A DNA stretch of 64,000 bases from positions 314,138 through 378,137 of the forward strand of contig DF970666.1 in the NCBI GenBank assembly GCA_001270045.2, read 5' to 3'. The notes beneath the pieces were generated by a model. It saw nothing but the letters and a program-made list of their open reading frames with translations. It did not search any database and had not been told where the DNA came from. The position numbers were made by a program, and so were the translations under genes. The stretch is from Bacteroidales bacterium 6E (GTDB lineage: Bacteria > Bacteroidota > Bacteroidia > Bacteroidales > Prolixibacteraceae). This document shows positions 17,206 to 28,372 of the stretch, piece by piece (within the stretch, counting starts at the first letter, position 1; every line of letters starts with the position of its first letter).

Positions 17206-19011
17206 ATGGATAACCTCGATTATGGAATTGTCGGTAACTGCCGAAGCAGTGCGCTGATTTCCAAAGATGGATCGATCGACTGGCTCTGCCTGCCCCATTT
17301 TAATTCATCTTCGGTCTATGCCAAATTGCTGGACGACAAGAAAGGTGGAAGCCTTAATATTGTCGTTGACGAACAATATACTGTCCATCAATATTACCTG
17401 AAAAACACCAACGTGCTCATCACATCGTTCCGCAACGGAAACGACTGGTTTGAAGTCCTCGATTTTATGCCGCGTTACCGGACCAGCGACCAGGTACTGT
17501 ATAACCCGCCGGATCTTATCCGTTATTTCAGGTACAGGTCGGGCAAGCCTTCTTTCAAGATTGTCCATGACCCCAAACTCGAATATGGCCAGTATACAAC
17601 TTATACCATAAAGGAGAACGGGTATATCAAAAGCTTTACCAAGAGGGGACCGTATGATTCACTCTATTTCTATTCCGATTTCGATTATGATAAAATACTT
17701 AGTGCAGAAATGATTGATATGGTACAAGACCATTTCATCCTTTTGAGTTACCACCAGAAGATACTTCCCCAAACCGTGGAACGGTCGTATTTGAAACTGC
17801 AGCGCACCGAAGTTTATTGGCTCAACTGGTCGGAAAAGACCACACGCTACGTTAAATACGGGGATGCCATCAACCGAAGTGCTCTGGTCCTGAAGTTACT
17901 GAGTTACGACAAATCGGGTGCAGTGCTTGCCGCGGCTACCACCTCACTGCCCGAGACCATAGGGGAAGAGCGGAACTGGGATTACCGGTTCTGCTGGATC
18001 AGGGATGCGTCGATGGTGGTCAGGGTGATGAGCCACCTTGGACACCAGAATGTCGCCCACCGGTTTGTCAACTTTTTGCTGAACCAGATCTCCGACAAGG
18101 ACGAGAAGATCCAGATCATGTATGGCATCGATGGTGAATCTCGCCTGACCGAGAAAATCCTGCACCACCTCGACGGGTACGAGGGTTCAAAGCCGGTCAG
18201 GATCGGAAACGACGCTTACCGACAGAAACAGAATGACATCTATGGTATCCTGCTGGATGTGATCCTGCAACGGTTCGAGCTCTTCCGGACCTCCCTCCAG
18301 AACAGCGAGGCACTCTGGACCATGGTACGCAATATCGTCAATACGGTCGAGAAGAACTGGCAAAAACCCGACCGTGGTATTTGGGAGATCCGGAATGAAA
18401 ACAAGCATTTCACATTCTCGAAGGTGTTGTGCTGGGTGGCTGTCGACCGTGCCATCAAGGTGGCAGGCCTTATCAATATGGATAGCTATATTCCCGGGTG
18501 GACAAAACTCAGGGACGAAATCCGGAAGGACATACTCGACCATGCATTGGACCACAAGACCGGGGCTTTCGGACAATTCTACGGTTCGTCTGACATGGAT
18601 GCCTCCACGCTCCTGATGGAGCAGCTCGGGTTTATCGAGGCCTCCGATCCAAGATATGTGGCCACGGTCAGGGAAACCGGCCGCCAACTGCTGCGCAACG
18701 GCTTAATGTATCGCTACAAGAACCAGGATGATTTTGGATTGCCCTCAAGCTCTTTTACCATCTGTACCTTCTGGTACATCATGGCCTTGTTCAAGATTGG
18801 TGATCGCAAGGAAGCGGAGCTGATGTTCCGGAAAATGCTGACCTATACGAACCATGTAGGGCTCCTGAGTGAGGATATAGATTTCGAAAGCGGAAGGTTG
18901 CTGGGGAATTTCCCGCAGGCTTATTCCCACCTGGCATTGATCGAAACGGCCGTATTGCTGCAAGGGGGTGAAGTGACCGAGGAGGAACTTTTGCTCGATA
19001 TACTTAAATAA
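17206..19011 (+). CDS. GH15 family glycoside hydrolase (glucoamylase/trehalase-like)
   Basis: A 601-residue protein with an N-terminal beta-sandwich opening DYGIVGNCRSSALISKDGSI, then DWLCLPHFNSSSVYAKLLDD, and an (alpha/alpha)6 barrel. Key regions are NWDYRFCWIRDAS, DRGIWEIRNENKHFTFSKVL (general acid Glu) and the late LLGNFPQAYSHLALIETA segment with the second catalytic Glu upstream in DFESG. No signal peptide, so it is cytoplasmic. GH15 enzymes of this form are glucoamylases, dextranases or trehalases; divergence from the trehalose synthase gene favours trehalase or another alpha-glucan role, but the substrate is not proven by sequence. Confidence 0.93.
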   Translation: MDNLDYGIVGNCRSSALISKDGSIDWLCLPHFNSSSVYAKLLDDKKGGSLNIVVDEQYTVHQYYLKNTNVLITSFRNGNDWFEVLDFMPRYRTSDQVLYNPPDLIRYFRYRSGKPSFKIVHDPKLEYGQYTTYTIKENGYIKSFTKRGPYDSLYFYSDFDYDKILSAEMIDMVQDHFILLSYHQKILPQTVERSYLKLQRTEVYWLNWSEKTTRYVKYGDAINRSALVLKLLSYDKSGAVLAAATTSLPETIGEERNWDYRFCWIRDASMVVRVMSHLGHQNVAHRFVNFLLNQISDKDEKIQIMYGIDGESRLTEKILHHLDGYEGSKPVRIGNDAYRQKQNDIYGILLDVILQRFELFRTSLQNSEALWTMVRNIVNTVEKNWQKPDRGIWEIRNENKHFTFSKVLCWVAVDRAIKVAGLINMDSYIPGWTKLRDEIRKDILDHALDHKTGAFGQFYGSSDMDASTLLMEQLGFIEASDPRYVATVRETGRQLLRNGLMYRYKNQDDFGLPSSSFTICTFWYIMALFKIGDRKEAELMFRKMLTYTNHVGLLSEDIDFESGRLLGNFPQAYSHLALIETAVLLQGGEVTEEELLLDILK

Positions 19012-19025
19012 TCTGGTTTCATATA

Positions 19026-19394
19026 TCAAAAGCGCTGCGTGAAATATCCTTTCCTGCCATCGGGCAGGTCACACCAAATCGTGAAAAGTACCGGTTTCTG
19101 CCCAAGAGGCATTCGCTGCTTGTTGGCGTGGGCAAACTCAGTCTGCCATAACCTGTATTGCTCTCCCGAAGCCATGTTGAAACCGTTCAGCCGGTAATAT
19201 TCATTGATGGTCAGCCTTGTGTTCAGGTAGTCGAAATCATCGAGGTTTCTTACTTCGATATGATCGTCTTTCAAGGCGATTTCAGCCTTGAGATGCACGA
19301 TTTGTTCCTCTTCCGGTTCGTGGTCAGGCTTCAGGATGAGATATCCAATGATCAGGATGATGACGGTCCAAATAATGGTTCGCAGTTTTTTCAT
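19026..19394 (-). CDS. hypothetical membrane-anchored protein
   Basis: A 122-residue protein with an N-terminal signal anchor (TIIWTVIILIIGYLIL) followed by a small soluble domain with LDDFDYLNTRLTINEYYRLN and a C-terminal GRKGYFTQRF. No family is recognised. It is probably held in the inner membrane facing the periplasm. It converges on the GH15 gene with only 14 bp between stops. Confidence 0.6.
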   Translation of the reverse strand: MKKLRTIIWTVIILIIGYLILKPDHEPEEEQIVHLKAEIALKDDHIEVRNLDDFDYLNTRLTINEYYRLNGFNMASGEQYRLWQTEFAHANKQRMPLGQKPVLFTIWCDLPDGRKGYFTQRF

Positions 19395-19616
19395 AACAAT
19401 GGATTGATATCACGGATTACACAAAATGTATACCATGCAATCTGTCCACGGAAGAATTAAACCATGCAATTTGACATCTTTTGTAAAGGTCATTTCTGGT
19501 CATGCTTGAGTGAAAGTCCTGCTTTTTTTGCCCTTTGGACAATACTTTTATCCTGTGTGGTTTTTTAGGTTGGCTGAGAATGCTATTTTTAAACCCAATT
19601 TCTGAAAAAACGGTAC

Positions 19617-21293
19617 ATGCAAAAACTAAACGACTACCTGGCTATCATCGACAGTTATATTGGAGGCTCCCAATGGTTTGTTTTTCTACTTCTCGGAACA
19701 GGCTTATTCTTCACCCTATATTTGCGTTTTCCGCAGTTCCGCTACCTGAAATATTCACTGAGAATCGTCAGGGGAAAATTCGACCGGGAAGGTGACAAGG
19801 GCGATACTTCGCACTTTCAGGCACTCACAACCGCCCTTTCCGGTACGGTGGGGACAGGCAACATCGCCGGGGTGGCCCTGGCAGTGCACCTCGGAGGCCC
19901 GGCTGCCTTGTTCTGGATGATGATGACGGCCGCCCTGGGTATGACCACCAAGTTCGTCGAGGTTACCCTTTCGCATAAGTACCGCGAGTTTGCCGAAGAC
20001 GGCTCGGTGGCGGGTGGTCCCATGTACTACATGAAAAATCGCCTGAACATGAAATGGCTGGCTGCCATCTTCGCCATTGCCACCATCATCAGCTCGTTCG
20101 GAACCGGAAGCCTTCCCCAGATCAACAGCATCTCCAACTCCATGTTCGCCACATTCGGAATCAACCATGTGGTCACCGGTGCGGTATTGGCAGTCCTGCT
20201 GGCAGCCGTGATCATTGGAGGCATCAAACGAATTGCGATCGTTACCTCCATGCTGGTGCCGGCCATGGCGCTCATCTATTTTATAGGGTCGGCTGCCGTC
20301 ATTCTCTATAATTACGAAAACATTATACCTTCATTGGTCCACATCGTCAGTGACATTTTCACCGGTTCGTCGGCCATGGGGGGCTTCCTGGGGGCCAGTC
20401 TGGCATTCGCCTTTAACAGGGGCGTAAACCGCGGACTGTTTTCCAACGAGGCAGGACAAGGTTCGGCCCCGATCGCCCACGCAGCCGCACGTGCCCATGA
20501 GCCTGTTTCGGAAGGCTTGGTGGCCTTGCTCGAGCCTTTTATCGATACCATTATCATCTGTATGCTCACTGGTATGGTTTTGCTGTCGTCGGGTGTGTGG
20601 ACCGAAAAGCACGAGAACCAGTTCCAATATTCCGATCTCGTGGTTTTAAGTGAGGTATATTCTGATAAGAATGAACAGGACACGGAAAAGCTTTTCAATT
20701 ATATGAAAGGGAAGGAAGATCTTCCGCTTTTCTCTGGCAAAATGCAGGTGTCTGAAGGTATTCCACAGTCTGGAGTCACCTTTTTCCATGCCCGTTCGGT
20801 TGCCGAGGAGGTAAAGGTGCTCATGAACGGCACACCTTTTAGTGGGGATATCGATTTCAATAATGGGAAACCAGCACAGGTTGCCGGACTCACATTTGCC
20901 GGAAAATCGTTGATTCACAGTGCTCCCCTTACCACGGTAGCGTTTACGAAGAGCTGGTTCGGTATCTACGGAAGTTACATCGTGGCCATCGGGTTGCTCT
21001 TGTTTGCCTTTTCGACAGCCATCAGCTGGTCATATTATGGCGACCGTGCCGTGACTTACATCGTTGGGGTAAAGGGTATCCTTTGGTACCGGCTGGCCTA
21101 CGTGGTGGGTTTCTTTTTTGCGTCCTTCACCGATACCACCATCGTGTGGACCTTCTCCGGTATTGCCATTGCCCTTATGACCATCCCCAACCTGTTCGGA
21201 ATCCTCTTCCTGCACAAGGAGATGAAAAATGAGGTGAAGCTGTTCTGGCAGGAATATGCCAACCGGTTTCCCGACGAAAAGGTGCCTGATTGA
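19617..21293 (+). CDS. AGCS family alanine/glycine:cation symporter with a large insertion
   Basis: A 558-residue transporter with about ten membrane helices. The AGCS signature is clear: [57 protein letters not shown] and [16 protein letters not shown]. Typical members are about 450 residues. This one carries about 105 extra residues (roughly 330-436) between two core helices, starting [14 protein letters not shown], as a soluble loop. Sodium-driven uptake of alanine or glycine is the expected role. The insertion may be a sensory or assembly domain. Confidence 0.92.
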   Translation: MQKLNDYLAIIDSYIGGSQWFVFLLLGTGLFFTLYLRFPQFRYLKYSLRIVRGKFDREGDKGDTSHFQALTTALSGTVGTGNIAGVALAVHLGGPAALFWMMMTAALGMTTKFVEVTLSHKYREFAEDGSVAGGPMYYMKNRLNMKWLAAIFAIATIISSFGTGSLPQINSISNSMFATFGINHVVTGAVLAVLLAAVIIGGIKRIAIVTSMLVPAMALIYFIGSAAVILYNYENIIPSLVHIVSDIFTGSSAMGGFLGASLAFAFNRGVNRGLFSNEAGQGSAPIAHAAARAHEPVSEGLVALLEPFIDTIIICMLTGMVLLSSGVWTEKHENQFQYSDLVVLSEVYSDKNEQDTEKLFNYMKGKEDLPLFSGKMQVSEGIPQSGVTFFHARSVAEEVKVLMNGTPFSGDIDFNNGKPAQVAGLTFAGKSLIHSAPLTTVAFTKSWFGIYGSYIVAIGLLLFAFSTAISWSYYGDRAVTYIVGVKGILWYRLAYVVGFFFASFTDTTIVWTFSGIAIALMTIPNLFGILFLHKEMKNEVKLFWQEYANRFPDEKVPD

Positions 21294-21399
21294 TCTGGTG
21301 TCAGGCATAATCTGACGGATCTCTGCTGATGATGACACCGAATTTGTTCAGGTGGTTGAAATTCCCGCATGATCCGACCGGAAATTTCAGTTCGCTTTC

Positions 21400-21407
21400 T
21401 ACCTTTG
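21400..21407 (+). promoter_or_regulatory. Bacteroidota -7 element for mutS2
   Basis: TACCTTTG ends 7 nt before the preferred mutS2 ATG at 21414, predicting a leaderless or nearly leaderless message. It also supports 21414 over the in-frame ATG at 21369. No -33 TTG is seen. Confidence 0.45.
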
Positions 21408-21413
21408 CGGACT

Positions 21414-23900
21414 ATGAAACGGATTTATCCTGATAACTTTGAAGTAAAGATCGGTTTTGACCGGGTCCGGGAATTGCTCAAGGACAAGTGCCTGAGTTTA
21501 CTGGGAGAGGAGCACGTCGAAGAGATGGCTTTCGGCACCGATTTTGAATCGATCCATCGCCAGCTTCGCGAAACGGCCGAGTTTCAGCGAATCCTGGCCG
21601 AATTCCCCAATTTCCCGACCAGTTATTATTTCGACGTGCGCGAGGCGCTGAAAAGCATCCGACTCGAAGGTCGTTTCATGGAGGTTGAGGACCTCTTCGA
21701 CCTGAAACGCGCCCTCGATACCCTGAAGGCGATCGTGGCATTCTTTGCCCCTCCCAAGCAGGAGATTTTCCCCCTGCTTTGCGGCAAGGCTTCACGCGTG
21801 CAGGTTTATCCTTATATCAGCGAACGGATTGACACCATCCTCAATAAAACGGGCCAGATCAGGGACAATGCCTCCCCCGAGCTGGGCCGAATCCGCAGGG
21901 AGATACTCTCTCTTCAGTCGAGCATTTCGCGCAGGTTGCAGCAGATCCTCAAACAGGCCCAGCACGACGGACTGGTCGATGAGGATGCCTCGGTGGCTGT
22001 GCGCGACGGCCGTTCGGTCATTCCGGTACTGTCGGCCAACAAGCGCAAACTGAAGGGCATCATCTACGACGAATCGGCCACCGGCAAAACCGCTTATATC
22101 GAACCGTCCGAAATCGTTGAAATGAACAACGAGGTACGGGAGCTGGGTTATGCCGAGCGTCGCGAGATCGTCAGGATACTCACGGCCATCGCTTCGGATA
22201 TCCGGCCCTATATCGACGACCTGATCTGGTCGGTCGAGTTTCTGGGCGAGATGGATTTTATCAGGGCAAAGGCTGCCCTGGCCGTGGAATTCGGGGCCAT
22301 CCTTCCCGACCTCTCCGACAGGAGCCTGATCAGTTGGAAGAAGGCGGTGCATCCGCTCCTGATGATGTCGCTGAAACGTGAAAACAGGCAGATTGTGCCG
22401 CTCGACATCGAGCTTAGCGATGAGAACCATATCCTACTGATCTCGGGTCCCAATGCCGGCGGGAAATCGGTGTGCCTCAAAACGGTGGGCCTGCTCCAGT
22501 ACATGCTGCAGAACGGGATGCTCATCCCGGTCCAGGAAGGTTCCCGGACGGGCATATTCAATTCCATCCTGATCGACATCGGCGATGAGCAATCGATCGA
22601 GAACGACCTGAGCACCTACAGTTCGCACCTGCTCAACATGAAGCATTTCGTGAAGAATTGCGACAACCGGTCGCTGGTGCTGATCGATGAGTTTGGGACC
22701 GGAACTGAGCCTATGCTGGGGGGCGCCATCGCCGAATCGATCCTGAACCGCCTGAACCAACTGGGCACTTTTGGTGTCATCACAACCCACTATACCAACC
22801 TGAAACACTTCGCCTCGTCGGCTCCCGGCGTTATCAACGGGGCCATGCTCTACGACTCGCAGAGGATGGACCCGCTGTTCCAGCTCGAGATCGGCAAGCC
22901 CGGAAGTTCGTTTGCCTTTGAGATTGCACGCAAGATCGGACTGCCCGAGGAGATATTGCAAGAGGCTACCGAAAAGGTCGGCAGCAAACACATCGACTTC
23001 GACAAGAACCTCCGGTCCATTACCCGCGATAAATATTACTGGGAGACCAAGCGCCAGAAAATCAGGCGCGTAGAGAAGACAGTCGACGAGCTGGCCGAAA
23101 CCTATAAGAAGGAACTCGAGGAAACCCGTCAGATGCGCAAGGAGATCCTGAAAAAGGCAAAGGACGAGGCACGTGAAATGCTGGCTGGCGTAAACCGCCA
23201 GATCGAGAACATTATCCGCGAAATCCGCGAATCACAGGCCGAGAAGGAACGCACAAAACAACTTCGCGTTGAACTGGAACAAATCAAGGTGAAGGTTGAT
23301 CCGGAAACTGTGCCCGAGGATGAGTCCATCGCCCGGAAAATGGCAAAACTGAAGAAACGCGACGAGAAGAAGTCGGAAAAAGTGAAACCTGAACCGGTGA
23401 AGGCTGAAGAGAAGGTCCCTGAAAAGAAAGGGCTTTCGAAAGGCGACAAGGTCAGGATCATCAGCCAGGATGCGATTGGCGAATTGGTCGAATTCAATGA
23501 GAAAACCGCAGTTGTGGCCCTGGGTAACCTGATGATGACCATGCCGGTCGATAATGTGGAGCCCATCAGTGGCAACGAAGCCCGAAAGGCCCAGAAGACA
23601 AAGGGTAGGAGCGGGGTCTCCATGACCCTCGATTTCAGCGAACGGAGGATGAATTTCAAGTCGGAGCTCGACCTCCGGGGCATGCGCGCCGAAGAAGCCA
23701 TCCCCAAAGTCCAAAACCTGATCGACGAAGCTGTCATGTTTGGGGTGACCCCCTTGCGGCTGCTGCATGGCAAAGGCCATGGCATCCTCAAGGAGATGAT
23801 CCGCAACTACCTGCGCTCCGAACCGGTCGTCACCTCTTTTCGCGATGAGCACGTCCAGTTCGGCGGTGCCGGCATCACTATAGTGGAGTTAAACGTATAG
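21414..23900 (+). CDS. mutS2: endonuclease MutS2
   Basis: An 828-residue protein starting MKRIYPDNFEVKIGFDRVRE. It has the MutS2 layout: core/lever domains, ATPase with Walker A ISGPNAGGKSV and Walker B VLIDEFGTGTEP, a long charged coiled coil (about 530-660), and a C-terminal Smr nuclease domain with LDLRGMRAEEAIPKVQNLI and LRLLHGKGHGILKEM. It lacks the MutS mismatch-recognition domain. MutS2 proteins suppress recombination and, in other bacteria, rescue collided ribosomes. The stop codon lies inside the first of three palindromes. Confidence 0.97.
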   Translation: MKRIYPDNFEVKIGFDRVRELLKDKCLSLLGEEHVEEMAFGTDFESIHRQLRETAEFQRILAEFPNFPTSYYFDVREALKSIRLEGRFMEVEDLFDLKRALDTLKAIVAFFAPPKQEIFPLLCGKASRVQVYPYISERIDTILNKTGQIRDNASPELGRIRREILSLQSSISRRLQQILKQAQHDGLVDEDASVAVRDGRSVIPVLSANKRKLKGIIYDESATGKTAYIEPSEIVEMNNEVRELGYAERREIVRILTAIASDIRPYIDDLIWSVEFLGEMDFIRAKAALAVEFGAILPDLSDRSLISWKKAVHPLLMMSLKRENRQIVPLDIELSDENHILLISGPNAGGKSVCLKTVGLLQYMLQNGMLIPVQEGSRTGIFNSILIDIGDEQSIENDLSTYSSHLLNMKHFVKNCDNRSLVLIDEFGTGTEPMLGGAIAESILNRLNQLGTFGVITTHYTNLKHFASSAPGVINGAMLYDSQRMDPLFQLEIGKPGSSFAFEIARKIGLPEEILQEATEKVGSKHIDFDKNLRSITRDKYYWETKRQKIRRVEKTVDELAETYKKELEETRQMRKEILKKAKDEAREMLAGVNRQIENIIREIRESQAEKERTKQLRVELEQIKVKVDPETVPEDESIARKMAKLKKRDEKKSEKVKPEPVKAEEKVPEKKGLSKGDKVRIISQDAIGELVEFNEKTAVVALGNLMMTMPVDNVEPISGNEARKAQKTKGRSGVSMTLDFSERRMNFKSELDLRGMRAEEAIPKVQNLIDEAVMFGVTPLRLLHGKGHGILKEMIRNYLRSEPVVTSFRDEHVQFGGAGITIVELNV

Positions 23901-24003
23901 TGGTTTGCCGGAGGCAAACCACTATCTCTAGTTTACAGCAATGCCGGCTACGCCGGCATTGCTGTTGAAGAGAAGGATGAAGGGCGCAGCCCTTGCCTTC
24001 TCT
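23897..24003. repeat. three consecutive perfect palindromes with GNA triloops
   Basis: Hairpin 1 (23897-23925) has 13-bp arms and loop GGA closed by C-G. Hairpin 2 (23936-23964) has loop TAC (GTA on the other strand). Hairpin 3 (23969-24003) has loop GCA in GGGC-GCA-GCCC with a few mismatches further out. They have no T run. The mutS2 stop codon TAG is in the left arm of the first. Confidence 0.85.
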
Positions 24004-24104
24004 GCTATATTTTCATATAAAGTTTTAGGAATCAGGACAGAATGTCATGATTCCGCCTCTGGTTTCCTTTTTGTTGCTTCAAAATGCAAATAAAAGTAAC
24101 CACC

Positions 24105-26705
24105 ATGAACTTTAACAATTTCACCATAAAATCGCAGGAGGCATTGCAACATGCCTTCGGAATTGCACAGGGCAATAACCAGCAGGCCATCGAAACGGCC
24201 CACTTGCTAAAGGGTCTGATCCATGAGGCCGAGAGTGTAGTCATGTTCCTGTTCAGAAAGCTGGGGGTCAACACTGCCATCATGGTGCAGGCCCTCGACA
24301 AGATGATCGAGTCGTATCCCAAGGTGACCGGAGGCGAGCAATACCTGGCCTCTTCGGCTAACCGGGTACTCCAGAAATCACTGGAATATGCCCGTGAAAT
24401 GGGCGACCAGTTCGTGTCGGTCGAGCATATCCTGCTTGCCTTGCTGGATGCCGGTGACCAGGTGGCCCAGATGCTGAAAGACAGCGGTGTGCAGAAGGGC
24501 GAACTCCAGAAGGCCATCGCCGAATTGCGCAAGGGCTCGAAGGTGGATTCCCAGACAGCCGAGGACCGCTTTAACTCCCTCAGCCGTTTCGCCATCAACC
24601 TTAATGAGCGTGCCCGCTCGGGCAAGCTCGACCCGGTGATCGGACGTGATGACGAGATCCGCCGCATCCTTCAGATCCTGTCACGCCGTACCAAAAACAA
24701 CCCCATCCTGATCGGAGAGCCAGGTACCGGGAAAACGGCCATTGCCGAAGGACTGGCGCACCGTATCGTACGTGGCGACGTTCCCGAGAACCTGAAGACC
24801 AAGCAGGTTTTCTCACTTGACATGGGGGCGCTGATCGCTGGTGCCAAATACAAGGGAGAGTTTGAGGAACGACTTAAGGCGGTCGTGAATGAAGTCGTGA
24901 AATCAAACGAGGAAGTCATTCTCTTTATCGACGAAATCCATACGCTGGTTGGTGCCGGGAAGAGCGAAGGGGCCATGGATGCCGCCAATATCCTGAAGCC
25001 TGCCCTGGCCAGGGGTGAGCTGCGTGCCATTGGTGCCACCACCCTGGCAGAGTACCAGAAGTATTTTGAGAAGGACAAAGCCCTTGAACGCCGCTTCCAG
25101 GTGGTACATGTCGATGAGCCCGATACCCTGGAGGCAATCTCCATATTGCGAGGACTGAAAGAACGGTACGAGAACCACCACCGTGTGCGCATCAAGGATA
25201 ACGCCATCATCGCCTCGGTCGAGCTGTCGCAGCGCTACATCACCGACCGCTTTCTGCCCGACAAGGCCATCGACCTCATGGATGAGGCCGCGGCCAAGCT
25301 TCGCCTTGAAATGGACTCTTTGCCCGAGGAACTCGACGAGATCGAACGCCGTATCAAGCAGCTCGAGATCGAACGGGAGGCCATCCGCAGGGAAAAGGAC
25401 GAGAAGAAACTGCAGCAACTGGGCGAGGAGATCGCCAACCTCAAGGAGGAGCAGTCGAAGCACCGTGCCCGCTGGCAGTCTGAAAAGACGTTGATTGATG
25501 CGATCCAAAAGCATAAATCGGAAATCGAGGAGCTGAAATTTGAGGCCGACCAGGCTGAACGTCAGGGCGATTATGGCAGGGTGGCCGAGTTGCGCTATGG
25601 CCGGATCGGGGAGAAAGAGGCCGAGATTGCAAAACTGAAGGCCGAACTCGATCAGCTGCATGTCTCTGGATCGGTAATCAAGGAGGAGGTCGAACCGGAG
25701 GACATTGCCGAGGTTGTGGCCCGATGGACAGGCATCCCGGTGTCGCGCATGATGCAGAGCGAGCGTGAAAAGCTTCTCCACATGGAGGATGAGCTCCATA
25801 AAAGGGTTGTAGGACAGCACGAGGCCATCGCTGCCGTGTCGGATGCCGTGCGCAGGAGCAGGGCCGGACTTCAGGACGAGAAGCGTCCCATTGGTTCGTT
25901 CATCTTCCTGGGAACCACAGGGGTGGGCAAAACCGAGTTGGCAAAAGCACTCGCCGAATACCTGTTCGACGATGAACACCTCATTACACGTATCGACATG
26001 TCGGAGTACCAGGAAAAGTTCTCGGTGACCCGACTCATCGGCAGCCCTCCCGGATACGTGGGCTACGATGAAGGCGGACAACTGACAGAGGCGGTACGAC
26101 ACAAGCCATATTCGGTAGTGCTGTTCGACGAGATCGAAAAGGCACATCCCGACGTCTTTAACGTGCTTCTACAGGTACTCGATGATGGCCGTCTTACCGA
26201 TAACAAGGGAAGGGTGGTCAATTTCAAGAATACCATCATCATCATGACCTCCAACCTGGGATCGCACCTGATACACGAGAAGCTGGTCAACCTCCATGAA
26301 GACCAACTGGGCATGGTGATGGAGGAAACCCGCGAAGATCTGCTGGCCTTGCTCGAACGGACCATCCGTCCCGAGTTCCTGAACAGGATCGACGATATCA
26401 TTGTGTTCTCGCCTCTGACCAGGGCCGATGTGAAAACCATCGTCGGACTCCAGTTCGAAAGGATCATGGAAAGGATGAGCCAGAATGGGATGTCAGTCAG
26501 GATAACCGATGAGGCAGTGAACTGGATTGCAGCGGTGGGCTTCGATCCTGCATACGGAGCACGACCTGTGAAACGTTTGCTCCAGCGCTATGTGCTGAAT
26601 GAGCTGTCGAAACGAATCCTGGCAGGGGATGTCGACCAGTCGCACACGATCGTTATAGACATACAAAATGAGGAACTGGTATTCAGAAATGAAACCAACG
26701 GATAA
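24105..26705 (+). CDS. clpB: ATP-dependent disaggregase ClpB
   Basis: An 866-residue Hsp100 chaperone from the ATG at 24105 ([20 protein letters not shown]), which matches the usual start. The double Clp N domain is followed by AAA-1 ([30 protein letters not shown]), the coiled-coil middle domain (about 400-530, with [20 protein letters not shown]) and AAA-2 ([35 protein letters not shown]). It works with DnaK to dissolve protein aggregates. It is monocistronic with a strong terminator. No CIRCE-like repeat is visible upstream, where only the triloop palindromes are seen. Confidence 0.98.
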   Translation: MNFNNFTIKSQEALQHAFGIAQGNNQQAIETAHLLKGLIHEAESVVMFLFRKLGVNTAIMVQALDKMIESYPKVTGGEQYLASSANRVLQKSLEYAREMGDQFVSVEHILLALLDAGDQVAQMLKDSGVQKGELQKAIAELRKGSKVDSQTAEDRFNSLSRFAINLNERARSGKLDPVIGRDDEIRRILQILSRRTKNNPILIGEPGTGKTAIAEGLAHRIVRGDVPENLKTKQVFSLDMGALIAGAKYKGEFEERLKAVVNEVVKSNEEVILFIDEIHTLVGAGKSEGAMDAANILKPALARGELRAIGATTLAEYQKYFEKDKALERRFQVVHVDEPDTLEAISILRGLKERYENHHRVRIKDNAIIASVELSQRYITDRFLPDKAIDLMDEAAAKLRLEMDSLPEELDEIERRIKQLEIEREAIRREKDEKKLQQLGEEIANLKEEQSKHRARWQSEKTLIDAIQKHKSEIEELKFEADQAERQGDYGRVAELRYGRIGEKEAEIAKLKAELDQLHVSGSVIKEEVEPEDIAEVVARWTGIPVSRMMQSEREKLLHMEDELHKRVVGQHEAIAAVSDAVRRSRAGLQDEKRPIGSFIFLGTTGVGKTELAKALAEYLFDDEHLITRIDMSEYQEKFSVTRLIGSPPGYVGYDEGGQLTEAVRHKPYSVVLFDEIEKAHPDVFNVLLQVLDDGRLTDNKGRVVNFKNTIIIMTSNLGSHLIHEKLVNLHEDQLGMVMEETREDLLALLERTIRPEFLNRIDDIIVFSPLTRADVKTIVGLQFERIMERMSQNGMSVRITDEAVNWIAAVGFDPAYGARPVKRLLQRYVLNELSKRILAGDVDQSHTIVIDIQNEELVFRNETNG

Positions 26706-26737
26706 TTCACTTTAGGGGCATTGTGATGTCTTGAACC

Positions 26738-26780
26738 AGCCGGTACCTGAGTTGTAGTTCGCCAGGTGCCGGCTTTTTTA
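26738..26780 (+). terminator. intrinsic terminator of clpB
   Basis: Twelve-base arms AGCCGGTACCTG/CAGGTGCCGGCT (one mismatch), 13-nt loop, followed by a T run. It also sits 2 bp past the stop of the convergent Hpt gene and may act both ways. Confidence 0.85.
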
Positions 26781-27182
26781 TTTGTCTAGTTCTTCCTCGA
26801 GTTGGGAAATCGCCGTCAGGCATACCTGCTCAAATTCGCGAATGTATGCGGGATAGGTCTCGGCATGTTCTCCCTTTTCCGCCAGCAATTGAAACGCTTT
26901 CAGCCTTCGCGCCAGCTCATCCAGCCCAAACAGCATGACCGATGATTTGGCGGTATGTGCCTCTTTTGCAAGGTTCTGATAATCCCTTTCAATGTAAAAT
27001 TCCTGCATGTGGGTTACAAATTCAGGCACCTGTCGCATGAAAGTTTCAATCATTTCCTTGATAAATTCCCGATCGCCGGCTGCAACTTCCTCAATGTAAG
27101 TCAGGTTGATGATCTTTTCCACAGATATAGGTTTAAAGCAGCTTAAATTTAATAAATTTACGTTCCAATCTCTTTTCCACAT
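26778..27182 (-). CDS. histidine-containing phosphotransfer (Hpt) protein
   Basis: A 134-residue four-helix-bundle protein. The phospho-accepting His76 is in LAKEAHTAKSSVMLFGLDEL, the standard Hpt motif. It stands alone with no kinase or receiver gene nearby, so it probably shuttles phosphate in a relay whose partners are elsewhere. The first 20 residues (MWKRDWNVNLLNLSCFKPIS) are atypical; translation might start at the GTG in ISVEKIINL, about 60 nt downstream. Confidence 0.85.
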   Translation of the reverse strand: MWKRDWNVNLLNLSCFKPISVEKIINLTYIEEVAAGDREFIKEMIETFMRQVPEFVTHMQEFYIERDYQNLAKEAHTAKSSVMLFGLDELARRLKAFQLLAEKGEHAETYPAYIREFEQVCLTAISQLEEELDK

Positions 27183-27234
27183 AAGAGGATATAAATATGG
27201 TGATATTTTTCACCTTTTTTCATGGGTGAAAGCC

Positions 27235-27242
27235 TAAATTTG
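27235..27242 (+). promoter_or_regulatory. Bacteroidota -7 element for gcvT
   Basis: TAAATTTG lies 48 nt upstream of the gcvT ATG. It matches TAnnTTTG exactly. No TTG at N20. Confidence 0.45.
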
Positions 27243-27289
27243 CACCCCGAAACGGAATAACCAGCTAATTCTGAAATACAACATAAATC

Positions 27290-28372
27290 ATGAAGAAAAC
27301 TGCTTTTAATCAGTTGCACAAGGATGCAGGCGGCAAAATGGTCGATTTTGCCGGATATGAGCTTCCGGTGGAATTTACCGGAATCAAGGATGAACACATG
27401 ACTGTCAGGAATGCGGTCGGGGTTTTCGATGTTTCCCATATGGGCGAATTCAGGATTTCCGGGCCCAATGCACTTGAGCTGCTTCGTCTGGTGGGCTCTA
27501 ACGCACCATCGCTGCTGGCACCCGGGCAGGCACAGTATTCCTGTTTCCCAAATGGCAAGGGCGGTATCATTGACGATTACGTTTTATATTGCATGGGCCC
27601 CGAACAGTACATGATGGTGGTCAATGCCGCCAATATCGATAAGGACTGGAACTGGGTCACCCGGCACAATACCATGGGTGCCGACGTCGAAAACCTGTCG
27701 GAACAGCTCAGCCAGCTGGCCATCCAGGGACCCAGGGCTTTGGCTACCCTGCAGAAACTGACCTCCGTGAACCTGTCCGAACTAAAATATTACACCTTCG
27801 CCATTGGCGAAATGGCCGGCGTGAACGACGTGATCATCTCCAATACGGGTTACACCGGTGCAGGAGGTTTTGAACTCTACATGAAAAATGCCGATGCCGT
27901 GACCATCTGGAAAGCGGTATTCGAGGCAGGCGAAGAGTATGGGATCAAACCCATCGGACTGGGTGCGCGTGATACCTTAAGGCTCGAAATGGGCTACTGC
28001 CTCTATGGGAACGATATCGACGACACCACTTCACCCATCGAGGCTGGATTGGGATGGATCACCAAGTTCAACGGCGACCGCAAGTTCATCGATCGTGAAT
28101 TCCTGGCCATGCAGCAGAAGGAAGGCATCACCCGCCGCCTCCGCGGATTCGAGATGAAAGACCGCGCCATCCCGCGCCATGGTTATACCATCTATAATGC
28201 CGAAGGAAGCGTGATCGGAACCGTAACCTCCGGAACCATGTCACCCATGCTGGGCATCGGCATCGGAATGGGTTATGTGTCGAAAGAGTATGCAGCCTTC
28301 GGTACCGTCGTTTACATCGGTATCCGCGACAAGAAAGTTCCTGCCGAAATCGTTAAGACACCCTTCATTTAG
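27290..28372 (+). CDS. gcvT: glycine cleavage system T protein (aminomethyltransferase)
   Basis: The 360-residue protein begins [20 protein letters not shown] and has the family landmarks [48 protein letters not shown] and the C-terminal barrel. It transfers the methylene group from the aminomethyl lipoyl of H protein to tetrahydrofolate, releasing ammonia. Length is normal. The gcvH and gcvP genes are not adjacent. It is transcribed alone with its own promoter and terminator. It links functionally to the nearby serine operon through glycine/one-carbon metabolism. Confidence 0.98.
   Translation: MKKTAFNQLHKDAGGKMVDFAGYELPVEFTGIKDEHMTVRNAVGVFDVSHMGEFRISGPNALELLRLVGSNAPSLLAPGQAQYSCFPNGKGGIIDDYVLYCMGPEQYMMVVNAANIDKDWNWVTRHNTMGADVENLSEQLSQLAIQGPRALATLQKLTSVNLSELKYYTFAIGEMAGVNDVIISNTGYTGAGGFELYMKNADAVTIWKAVFEAGEEYGIKPIGLGARDTLRLEMGYCLYGNDIDDTTSPIEAGLGWITKFNGDRKFIDREFLAMQQKEGITRRLRGFEMKDRAIPRHGYTIYNAEGSVIGTVTSGTMSPMLGIGIGMGYVSKEYAAFGTVVYIGIRDKKVPAEIVKTPFI

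Noticed and set aside
24903..26147. 414-codon minus-strand frame
   Set aside because: Antisense of clpB; no domain or start context.
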